NCBI RefSeq assembly: GCF_014192225.1
Contig: NZ_JACHXS010000011.1
Coordinates: 124,001 to 188,000 of the forward strand
Direction of reading: 5' to 3'
From: Pseudoduganella umbonata
Lineage (GTDB): Bacteria > Pseudomonadota > Gammaproteobacteria > Burkholderiales > Burkholderiaceae_D
DNA length: 64,000 bases
The translations under genes and the position numbers were made by a program. Each line of letters starts with the position of its first letter. Position 1 is the stretch's first letter. Below are positions 8,208 through 15,544 of the stretch, in pieces. Below the pieces are notes generated by a model that worked only from the letters and a program-made list of their open reading frames with translations, was not told the origin of the DNA and did not search any database.

Positions 8208-9125
8208 ATGAAACTGCATAAACTGTTGACCGCCTTCTGCTTCAGCGCGCTGGTCGCTTCGTCGTCGTACGCCTTCGACCGGAACGCACTGGTGCTGATG
8301 ACCGACTTCGGCACGTCCGACGGTGCCGTGTCCGCAATGCGTGGCGTGGCTTTCGGCGTCGATCCGGCGCTGAACGTGTCCGACCTGACGCACGACATTC
8401 CCGACTACGACATCTGGCTGGGCGCCTACCGCCTGTACCAGACCGCCAATTACTGGCCGAAAGGCACGGTGTTCGTCAACGTGGTCGATCCCGGCGTGGG
8501 CACGCAGCGCAAGTCGGTCGTCCTGAAGACCACCGCGGGCCGCTACTTCGTCGGCCCCGACAATGGCCTGTTCACGCTGATCGCCGAACGCGACGGCGTC
8601 GCCGAGCTGCGCGAGATCGACGAGAACGTCAACCGCCTGGCCGGTTCGGCCGAGTCGTACACCTTCCACGGCCGCGACGTGTATGCCTTCGTGGGTGCGC
8701 GGCTGGCATCGGGCGCCATCACGTTCGAACAGGTGGGCCCCGTGCTGCCGAGCGCATCGGTAGTGAAGCTGGCTTACCAGAAAGCCGTGCGCAATGGCGA
8801 CGTCATCCGCGGCATCGTTCCCGTGCTCGACGTTAAGTACGGCAATGTGTGGACCAACATCCCCAAGGCGCTGTTCGAGGAACTGAAGATCGGCGTGCAC
8901 GATCCGGTACAGGTGCGCTTCCTGCACAAGGGCAAGCAGGTGGCCAAGGTAGTGGCGCCGTTCGAGCACACCTTCGGCGGCGTAGCCAAGGGCAAGCCGC
9001 TGGTTTATCTGAACAGCCTGCTGGAAGTGGCCGTGGCGATCAGCCAGGGGAAGCTCGCGGATCAATACAAAATCGAATCGGGCGTTGATTGGGAAGTGGA
9101 AATTAGTAAGGCACCGGTGAAATAA
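8208..9125 (+). CDS. exported SAM hydroxide adenosyltransferase (DUF62) family protein
   Basis: 305 residues. After a signal peptide (1-22, ending SSSYA) the protein matches the SAM hydrolase / fluorinase-chlorinase superfamily: LMTDFGTSDGAV (30-41), DLTHDIP, VVDPGVGTQRKSV (92-104), GPDNGLF and FHGRDVYAFVGA. The Asp-Arg-His triad of the hydroxide adenosyltransferases is present (D94, R101 seven residues later, H154); these enzymes cleave SAM to adenosine and methionine using water. The halogenase branch lacks this triad, so hydrolysis is more likely. Most known members are cytoplasmic; the leader here predicts a periplasmic location. Probable operon partner of the receptor upstream. Confidence 0.9.
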   Translation: MKLHKLLTAFCFSALVASSSYAFDRNALVLMTDFGTSDGAVSAMRGVAFGVDPALNVSDLTHDIPDYDIWLGAYRLYQTANYWPKGTVFVNVVDPGVGTQRKSVVLKTTAGRYFVGPDNGLFTLIAERDGVAELREIDENVNRLAGSAESYTFHGRDVYAFVGARLASGAITFEQVGPVLPSASVVKLAYQKAVRNGDVIRGIVPVLDVKYGNVWTNIPKALFEELKIGVHDPVQVRFLHKGKQVAKVVAPFEHTFGGVAKGKPLVYLNSLLEVAVAISQGKLADQYKIESGVDWEVEISKAPVK

Positions 9126-9157
9126 CGCGGGCTTGCACGGCGAATCAAAACACGCCA

Positions 9158-9185
9158 CGCCTGCACTCGCCATGCAGGCGTTTTA
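9158..9185 (+). terminator. rho-independent terminator after receptor-SAM hydrolase pair
   Basis: An 8-bp stem (CGCCTGCA with TGCAGGCG, 7-base loop) is followed by TTTTA, 33 bases after the SAM hydrolase stop. Confidence 0.8.
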
Positions 9186-9222
9186 TCGAGCGAATATCAT
9201 CACGCTAGTTAATATTATTATT

Positions 9223-9251
9223 TTGACATTAAAAATAGAGAATGCTAGCGT
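9223..9251 (+). promoter_or_regulatory. possible sigma-70 promoter of the PEP-CTERM gene
   Basis: A perfect TTGACA (9223-9228), a 17-base spacer and a weak TAGCGT -10 (9246-9251) sit in a markedly AT-rich stretch. They lie 32 bases before the ATG at 9283. Confidence 0.45.
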
Positions 9252-9282
9252 AGCTTTCCATTTTCCCTTACTGGAGAGTTAT

Positions 9283-10113
9283 ATGTCGCTAAAAGATCTT
9301 TCAGGAAAAATAAATACACGAAATTCAATATTTTGCATAGTCTTGGCAATGTTTGGCATTCACCAGAATGCCCTGGCGAATGCCACCGCCAACGCATCGG
9401 CTTCCAATTTCCGCTATACGCTGACGGACCTGACTCCCGATGACGGTATCGCGCCCAGCCTTTCCTGGATCGCTTCGCCGGATTATGGCTACGCACACCT
9501 TTACGGCATCTACAGGGGTTCGGTTTTATTTCCCACGCGACCGGAAGACGATGCGCCGGTAACGGGAGAGTGGGCGGATGGCGGGGATGCCATGTCAGCG
9601 CGAATCGAAGGTGCGACCCGGTTGGACCGTACCGCACTCAACGCCTCCGCGACGAGCGCCGGGAACCAGTACATTGGCTTTAATACAGAGGCCCTGGCCC
9701 AGTCTCAAATCGGTGCTTTCGTGCTTTCTCCCGGGTCGGCGGTGTCGTTCATGGTCGACTACGAGGTCAATGGGCTGATCACTGACAGCCTTCTCGACTA
9801 CAGCTTCGCTGGAGCGGAAGCGCGCATGTTAGGGGAGCTTTACGATGCCGGCGGCATCGACGGGGGAATCGAGCAGGAAGAGGCCAACACATTCGCGCTC
9901 AATCTCACGACAGATGGCCAGGTACGAAGCGGCACGCTGTCCATCACGTTGTCCAACGCTGCCGATCTCTACAGCGAGGGAACGGTACGCTTCGATGCGA
10001 ACGCCTACGCACAGGCGGTCATCAATCCTCCACCCATCCCTGAACCGTCCACTTACGGGATGTTCCTCGCCGGCCTGGCGTTGATTCCCGTGCTGCGCAG
10101 GCGGATGCGGTAA
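9283..10113 (+). CDS. PEP-CTERM sorting domain protein
   Basis: Secreted protein of 276 residues. The start MSLKDLSGKI is preceded by GGAGAG. A long signal peptide (about 1-36, hydrophobic FCIVLAMFGI, ending ALA) is followed by a beta-rich body with repeated Ala/Asn/Ser stretches and no cysteines after the leader. The C-terminus is a classic PEP-CTERM: PIPEPSTYGMF, a hydrophobic helix and RRRMR. It is predicted to be exported and processed by an exosortase. The 5' end and promoter are AT-rich relative to neighbours. No partner genes lie nearby. Confidence 0.88.
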   Translation: MSLKDLSGKINTRNSIFCIVLAMFGIHQNALANATANASASNFRYTLTDLTPDDGIAPSLSWIASPDYGYAHLYGIYRGSVLFPTRPEDDAPVTGEWADGGDAMSARIEGATRLDRTALNASATSAGNQYIGFNTEALAQSQIGAFVLSPGSAVSFMVDYEVNGLITDSLLDYSFAGAEARMLGELYDAGGIDGGIEQEEANTFALNLTTDGQVRSGTLSITLSNAADLYSEGTVRFDANAYAQAVINPPPIPEPSTYGMFLAGLALIPVLRRRMR

Positions 10114-10206
10114 CGGACAGGCGGGCTGCGTGGCAGCCGGTGCGGGAGATGCGACAGCCGCCGTGCGGTGCTGTATCATCCCCGCCCTGCTCAACGAAAG
10201 CCCCAC

Positions 10207-10842
10207 ATGCTCATCATCACCATCAAACAGGGTAAGGAAAAAGGCCTGCTGGCCGGCGACCCGTACATTTATGCGTCCGCCATCGACAAGGTGGACGGCA
10301 AGCCGCAGGAGCGCAACAAGCCGGGCGCCACGGCGATCGTGCAGTCGTCGTCGCGCCAGTTCCTGGCCCGCGCCGCGTACAACGCCAAATCGCAGATCGC
10401 CGCCCGCGTGTGGACCCTGCGCGAGGATGAACCCGTCGACCATGCCATGATGAAGCGGCGCGTGCAGGCCGCCGTGGCTCGCCGCGCCAACGCGCTGCGC
10501 ACGGCCGATCCGCAGGCGCTGGTACAGCTGGTCGATGGCGAGAAAGATGGCCTGTCGGGCCTCGTGGTGCAAAGCTATGGCGGCACAGCCGGCTATCTGG
10601 TCTGCCAGTTCAACTCCGGCGGCGTCGAGCTGTGGAAGGTGGCAGTGGTGCAAGCGCTGCTGGCGGCCACCGGCTGCCCGAATGTCTATGAGCGCTGCGA
10701 TATGCTGCTGCGCAAGGGTGAAGGCCTGCACGTTGCACCGCGCGCACTGGCAGGGGATGAGCCGCCGCAGCGATTGATGGTGCGCGATGGCGCGAAGCTG
10801 CTGCCGATGGACATACGGACGGGGTTTGTCTATCCAAGGTGA
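10207..10842 (+). pseudogene. rlmI: truncated class I SAM-dependent rRNA methyltransferase (RlmI type)
   Basis: The 211 residues match the N-terminal half of RlmI/RlmK-like 23S rRNA cytosine methyltransferases: a PUA-like RNA-binding domain (1-75) and the following domain (LVDGEKDGLSGLVVQSYG, VYERCDMLLRKGEG). The frame stops at DIRTGFVYPR, where family members normally continue DxxTGHKTGFYLDQR into the SAM-binding Rossmann fold, nearly 200 more residues. Bases after the stop (gacaggacagcgactgg) still resemble the codons of that motif in another frame. The methyltransferase domain is missing, so activity is unlikely. A working copy may exist elsewhere. Confidence 0.8.
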
Positions 10843-10913
10843 GACAGGACAGCGACTGGCGCATATAAAACAGTCGTATCGCTGGCTGCATTTTATGGTG
10901 AAAGAAAGTGCGA

Positions 10914-11723
10914 ATGAAGTACCTGAAATGGCTTTGGATGCTGTTGCCGGCCGGCGCGTGTTCGCTGGCCATTGCCGCCGCTCCGGTCACGGAGCTGAAG
11001 CCCTACGAGCTGGCCGATTTCGTTCGCCGGCATGATCTGGTGGCGGTGCAGTTCACGTCGCCCGACAGGTACTGCACCTACTGCTACACCGCCGACGAGA
11101 CCTTCGACCAGGCGGCAGCCGCCAGTACCGTTCCGGGCCTGACGTTCGCACGCGTGCAGTGGCCGGCATGGAGCGCCATTCCGGATTTCAAACCCCTGTT
11201 CGAGAACCTGTTCGGCCTGCCGGCGCAACTGGTGTTCAAGAACGGCAGCCTGCACGGCCGCGCCAACGGCCATCCCGTCACGGCCGAGCTGCTGCTCGCG
11301 CAGTTCGCGGACCTCATTCGCGGCCCGGCAACACCCCACCGCGCCGACATGGCCTACCTGCCCAAGCCATCGGCGCAGCCGCTGACGGATGACGAGCGGC
11401 GACTCGTGGACCTGGAGTTCCGGCGCGTCTACCTGGGCAAGGTGCTGGCCAACTGCAGCAATCGTTTTCCGGCCCAGGCTTCCGCCTATGCGGCCGCATT
11501 CGACGTCTGGCATGTCCGTCGCAAGCCGGAGCTGGAAAGAGCAAGGCTGCTCATCGCCCAGCACACCAGCCCCGCCGATACCGCCACGGTCAAGGCGCTG
11601 TTCGCCAGCGGGCACAAGGCGATGGGTGTCCTGCAGGTCGAGACACTGGGCGTGCCGGGCAATCGGGACCCGTTGCCGGAGGAATGTGCCAAGGTGATCG
11701 ACGGGATCGTCGCCCTGCCCTGA
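10914..11723 (+). CDS. exported thioredoxin-like protein
   Basis: 269 residues with a Sec signal peptide (1-22, LPAGACSLAIAAA). A thioredoxin-like fold is suggested by VAVQFTSPDRYCTYCYTADE (about 44-62), with a CTYC redox pair (C54, C57), and by a later LPAQLVFKNG strand typical of the cis-Pro region. Location would be the periplasm, acting on disulfides or as a thiol sensor. The C-terminal 130 residues are not recognised and contain two further cysteines. The ATG is chosen; a GTG two codons earlier is also possible. It lies just after the broken rlmI. Confidence 0.65.
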   Translation: MKYLKWLWMLLPAGACSLAIAAAPVTELKPYELADFVRRHDLVAVQFTSPDRYCTYCYTADETFDQAAAASTVPGLTFARVQWPAWSAIPDFKPLFENLFGLPAQLVFKNGSLHGRANGHPVTAELLLAQFADLIRGPATPHRADMAYLPKPSAQPLTDDERRLVDLEFRRVYLGKVLANCSNRFPAQASAYAAAFDVWHVRRKPELERARLLIAQHTSPADTATVKALFASGHKAMGVLQVETLGVPGNRDPLPEECAKVIDGIVALP

Positions 11724-11747
11724 CATGTCCGCCCTCCCCGGCAGGCG

Positions 11748-12299
11748 TCAGGGATTTTTCTGGAACTCGATGCGGTTGTTCAGGTAGGCGCGTTTGCTGT
11801 AATGCCCGAACACGCGCACGCTTTCCTTGTGCTCGGCGCTCCCCTGCTCGCGCTTCATGCGGCGGACGAGGGCACGGTCTTCCAGCGGCGCCGAGGTTGG
11901 CGTAAAGATGTCGCGGCGCACGCTTTCCTTATTGTCCGCGCCACGCGACACGATGGCCAGGCTGCGGTTGGCGGGATCGAAATAAAACCGCAGCCAGTCG
12001 CTGTTCATGTCTTGCAGATACACGCTGCCATCGCGCTGCTGGGCGAAATAATGGTCGCCGCAGACCGACTTCGGATCGCGCTTCCACTCGCAGGCCAGCA
12101 GGATCAGCACGTGGCGGTCGTCCAGCTTCCTGATCGAGATGCGGGCTTTGGAGTAGCCCCAGTTGCTGGCCGGGACTGTGGTGGAGGATTGCAGTGTGTA
12201 GTCGCCTGTGAGGTCGTCGATTGAGTTGGCGGATGCGGGTGCGCAGAAAGCGAAGGCGGCAAGTGTGGCGGCGAGATGCGGGCGGAAGTATCTGGTCAT
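11748..12299 (-). CDS. hypothetical exported protein (183 aa)
   Basis: Not recognised. A signal peptide (about 1-24, FAFCAPASA) precedes a 159-residue mature protein with two cysteines (VLILLACEWKRDPKSVCGDHYF), which may form a disulfide. The segment GDYTLQSSTTVP followed by alternating strands suggests a small lipocalin-like or beta-barrel domain, but this is only an impression. It is divergent from the LysR gene, with an AT-rich intergenic region at 12300-12393. Confidence 0.65.
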   Translation of the reverse strand: MTRYFRPHLAATLAAFAFCAPASANSIDDLTGDYTLQSSTTVPASNWGYSKARISIRKLDDRHVLILLACEWKRDPKSVCGDHYFAQQRDGSVYLQDMNSDWLRFYFDPANRSLAIVSRGADNKESVRRDIFTPTSAPLEDRALVRRMKREQGSAEHKESVRVFGHYSKRAYLNNRIEFQKNP

Positions 12300-12393
12300 G
12301 ATCGGACAGCGAGAATTGTATTATCGTTATCATAATAAACCTGCGGAACGTTTCGATGTCGAATCCAGTCCATCAGCTCCTTGGTAATCCGTC

Positions 12394-13323
12394 ATGACAG
12401 GCCTGGACACCACGCAAATCGGCAGCATCGAACTCTTCTGCAAAGCAGCGGAACTCGGCAGCTTTTCGGCGGCCGCCGAAGTCCTGGGATTGACGCCGGC
12501 GTCGGTGAGCCGGTCGATCAAGCGGCTCGAGGAACGGCTCGGCGTCCGGCTGTTCGCCAGGACGACCAGGAGCGTCCGGCTGACGGATGAAGGCGAGCTG
12601 TATTGGCACGAGTGCCGGGAAGCCCTGGAACAGATTGCCGAGGCGGAGAGAACGATTACCGGGCACCAGAAAGTGCCGGCCGGGCTATTGCGTATCAGCG
12701 TGGGAAACCTGTATGCCAACTACCGCCTGCTGCCGATGCTCCGCCGTTTTACCGACGCGTACCCACAGGTCGAACTCGAATTGAGCCTTTCCAACCGGGT
12801 CGCGGATATCGTCGAGGAAGGCATCGATCTCGCCGTCCGCATCGGCATGCCGCAGGACTCGCGGCTGGTCGCCCACAAACTGGAGGATGCCACGGTCGGC
12901 ATTTTTGCAACCCCGGACTACCTCGCCCGGCGTGGCGTTCCGCAATGGCCCGACGACCTCTCCCGGCACGACTGCCTGCAGTTCATCCAGCCCACGACCG
13001 GCCGGCCGATGCCATGGCTGCTGAAGATGCCGGACGGTGAAGAGATCGATCATGTGTTCCGCAGCCGTTTCCGCGTGTTTGACGATGCGTTGGGCTGCGT
13101 CAGCTTAGGGCTCGGCGGCGGCGGCCTGTTCCAGACCTACCACTTCATTGCCGCGGCCGCGGTTGCCCGGGGCGAGCTTGTTGAGGTGCTGCGGGAATAC
13201 GGCGGGAGGTCACGGCGATTTTCGGTGATTCATCCGCGGAACCGGCATATGTCGGCACGCGTCCGGGCGTTTGTCGAGTTTATGCTGGGAGAGCTTCGCT
13301 CGCCGGCATCGCCGCGCCGTTGA
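12394..13323 (+). CDS. LysR-family transcriptional regulator
   Basis: 309 residues with the usual layout: winged helix-turn-helix at about 5-65 (FCKAAELGSFSAAAEVLGLTPASVSRSIKRLEERLGVRLFART), a linker helix, and a type 2 periplasmic-binding-like effector domain (about 90-300; LLRISVGNLYAN, GIDLAVRIG). It fits the CrgA/DsdC-like group of LysR proteins with LRI and DLAVR(I/L)G motifs. The effector is unknown. Likely targets are the divergent exported protein or the SRPBCC gene 145 bases downstream. Confidence 0.93.
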   Translation: MTGLDTTQIGSIELFCKAAELGSFSAAAEVLGLTPASVSRSIKRLEERLGVRLFARTTRSVRLTDEGELYWHECREALEQIAEAERTITGHQKVPAGLLRISVGNLYANYRLLPMLRRFTDAYPQVELELSLSNRVADIVEEGIDLAVRIGMPQDSRLVAHKLEDATVGIFATPDYLARRGVPQWPDDLSRHDCLQFIQPTTGRPMPWLLKMPDGEEIDHVFRSRFRVFDDALGCVSLGLGGGGLFQTYHFIAAAAVARGELVEVLREYGGRSRRFSVIHPRNRHMSARVRAFVEFMLGELRSPASPRR

Positions 13324-13468
13324 CTGTACTGCCGGGTGCCTGTCGTGTTGCCGTCGTATCGTCTTGTTCATCGGTGTAACAAGCAATGTGACCCCGCGGC
13401 GATTTATTCATTTGCTGCTGGCACGTAGAGTTCGCTCATCGCCTGAACACATTTTTGAAAGGAATACG

Positions 13469-13969
13469 ATGAGCGACATCCTGTGGCCGCAAGGCTTCGT
13501 GCCCGGTTTTACCGACAACTACTGCTCCAACGAGGTTATCGTCACCGGCCTGACGGTGGAAGATCTCTGGCCGTTGCTGAATACCCCTCACCTTTGGCCG
13601 ACGTATTACAGCAACTCGGCTAACACGCGCTTTCATGACGGCAAAGGACCGGACCTGGAAAACGGTGTGCGCTTCTATTTCGAGACGTTTGGCTTTCCTG
13701 TCGAGGCAAAGGTTGTCGAGCATGTAGCACCAGTTCGCGGGCAGCCGGCTCGCATTGCGTGGCATGGGTGGGCGGGCAGTACTGCGGAGGACCGGCTGGA
13801 TGTGCATCATGCCTGGCTGATCGAGGAACTGTCGGGTGGGCGGGTGCGCGTTCTTACTCAGGAGACCCAGGTGGGGAAGCCTGCTCGGGCGCTGGCAAAG
13901 GCAAAGCCGAATCCGATGATCAATGGGCACCAGGACTGGCTGGATGGGTTGGTGGGTGCTGCGCGTTGA
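13469..13969 (+). CDS. SRPBCC family protein
   Basis: 166 residues with the START/Bet v1-like hydrophobic-cavity fold, inferred from VIVTGLTVEDLWPLLNTPHLWPTYY at the N-terminus (DNA-coded strand and helix of polyketide-cyclase-like proteins), FETFGFPVEAKVVEHV, and a long C-terminal helix. AAAGGA lies directly upstream of the ATG. Such proteins bind lipids or small aromatic ligands, and the ligand here is unknown. It may be controlled by the preceding LysR gene. It ends 4 bases from the convergent FVIMPF gene. Confidence 0.75.
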   Translation: MSDILWPQGFVPGFTDNYCSNEVIVTGLTVEDLWPLLNTPHLWPTYYSNSANTRFHDGKGPDLENGVRFYFETFGFPVEAKVVEHVAPVRGQPARIAWHGWAGSTAEDRLDVHHAWLIEELSGGRVRVLTQETQVGKPARALAKAKPNPMINGHQDWLDGLVGAAR

Positions 13970-13973
13970 GCAG

Positions 13974-14921
13974 CTACCGATACCTTGCCAACCAGCTTGC
14001 CAGCCCCTCTTGCTCGACCTCGCGGAAGAAATCCTCTGCCCAGGATGGCGCGGGAGAGCTTTGCTTGATCCAGCTGGCTGGAATCCCGCCATCTCGAGGC
14101 GGGGATGTCTCATCCTGTCTGTTATTTTCCGAAGGCCACCATGCCCCCGTCATTTTTTCCATCGAATCCATACGCAAGAAAGAAAAGCCACAAATATCCT
14201 GGTGTATCCATTGGTAGCGCGCATACCAATACTCGCCGATGCGCCGCCACCCAAAATAAACACCCACCAGCTTGCGGTTCCCACCAAAGCAGTATGGGGC
14301 TACAAGTTCGCCACGAATGTTGCGAGCATAAACGTTACTGCTGCTTTCGGAATTGTACCAATGCCCCACCAATGCGGAGTTCTCTGCCTGCGGTACTCCA
14401 TTCGGCTCTCCGTCAACATTTTTCCATGCAACAAATTCAGCAATAATAGTTTTCAGTTGGGAAATTTCTGCCAGCATCGTCCCCAACGTTGAGGCAGTAG
14501 CATCCATCGATGTAACTTCCTGCTGTAACAGGGAACCACACGTGTCGAATACCGTTCGTTTAAGAGGAGCAACCAGAGTAGCGTCAAGTTGAAGCCGCCT
14601 ATAGACGATCTTTTGCATATCGTGCACATCGAACGGCAGAGACTCATTTTGAGTGAGAATGACGGTCGGTTTTCCCAGCGCCATTGCGAAACCAAGTTCC
14701 CACATGACGTTTGGGCGCTCCTCGGTCAAATCGGCGATACAGATCGTTGCTGAGTGTAACTCGGTGATTAAACGGTCAGTTATCCGCCCTGCCGGTCGGC
14801 TTTCATCCAAGCGAAAACAGCGTCCTGCAAAAGCGCTGGTAGTCGACTCCACGGCTATCTTGATTGCAGCATAGACGTCATCAAACTCCGGGCTGAACGG
14901 CATGATCACAAAGCAGTTCAT
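13974..14921 (-). CDS. TIR/NDT-like FVIMPF protein with C-terminal unknown domain
   Basis: 315 residues. The N-terminal 115 match the nucleoside-2-deoxyribosyltransferase/TIR-like fold: CFVIMPFSPEFDDVYAAI, RLDESRPAGRITD, ICIADLTEERPNVMWELGFAMALGKPTVILT. E75 of the WELG motif sits where NDT and TIR NADases place the catalytic Glu. A helical linker (about 130-180) leads to a beta-rich C-terminal domain (LVGHWYN, LVGVYFGWRRIGEYWYARYQW) that could sense a ligand. AAAGGGA precedes the ATG; a start 60 codons upstream is possible but poor. The gene is clearly more AT-rich than its neighbours, suggesting transfer. Relatives occur in defence contexts, but none is seen here. Confidence 0.75.
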   Translation of the reverse strand: MNCFVIMPFSPEFDDVYAAIKIAVESTTSAFAGRCFRLDESRPAGRITDRLITELHSATICIADLTEERPNVMWELGFAMALGKPTVILTQNESLPFDVHDMQKIVYRRLQLDATLVAPLKRTVFDTCGSLLQQEVTSMDATASTLGTMLAEISQLKTIIAEFVAWKNVDGEPNGVPQAENSALVGHWYNSESSSNVYARNIRGELVAPYCFGGNRKLVGVYFGWRRIGEYWYARYQWIHQDICGFSFLRMDSMEKMTGAWWPSENNRQDETSPPRDGGIPASWIKQSSPAPSWAEDFFREVEQEGLASWLARYR

Positions 14922-15210
14922 CGAATCCCTTTCAGGTAACGGGAGACATCTATAAAGAGGCGCGAGATGTGATGCAAGCGCCGCTGTAAGATTAATAAGC
15001 AGAAACGCTGGAGTCGCCAAGACGAGCTTCGAAGTACCATCAGGCTGGCTCGCCACTGCGGCAGGCAGCACAGTAGCGCTCGTCGTTTCGGGTCTGCCCA
15101 TGGGTAGACCCGAACGATTTCAGTCCCTAGTTTGCATTATCTTAGCCAGGAGGTAAGCAGCCGTCTGCCAGTTTGTTCGAAAACGACATCAGCCCTACCT
15201 TAAGCGAGGC

Positions 15211-15460
15211 GCTTCGCGGCTTCGCCGCGGCGCTTTCCGGCGGACCTCCGCCGGAAAGCCGGCGTCAGCCGGCGCATTGAACGGTATGAACGAGCGCGCG
15301 CCTTCGGCGCGCGAGGCCGTTGAGCCAAAATTTCCGCCAGGTGGAAATTCTGCCTCAACGACAAATAGGCGATTCGGACAGGGCTGCGCTTGCAAGCGTG
15401 CGCCCTTCGAATCTCAACGGGGAGCACGCAGGTGCTCTCCTCGCTTGCACCGCGAAAATG
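15211..15460. repeat. structured dispersed repeat, copy A
   Basis: About 250 bp, closely similar over its whole length to copy B at 26525-26775. It is a series of hairpins: CGCGGC-TT-GCCGCG-like, a perfect 12-bp stem (CTTTCCGGCGGA), CGCGCGCC-TTC-GGCGCGCG, a long AATTTCCGC stem and GAGCAC-GCAG-GTGCTC. Several stems differ from copy B by paired changes. The gap 15122-15544 holds no gene besides this element. Confidence 0.8.
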
Positions 15461-15544
15461 CCCTCCTTGCTGATGTCTTTCGTTGGTCCCCAGGTGTACC
15501 GCTCAAGCAGAATCGGTACGATTGCCTGACATTGCCTTGCTTGA

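Noticed and set aside
5607..9173. 1188-codon open frame antisense to the TonB receptor and SAM hydrolase
   Set aside because: It is the complement of two well-supported genes, is rich in Arg, His and Gln as expected for high-GC shadows, and has no recognisable domain.
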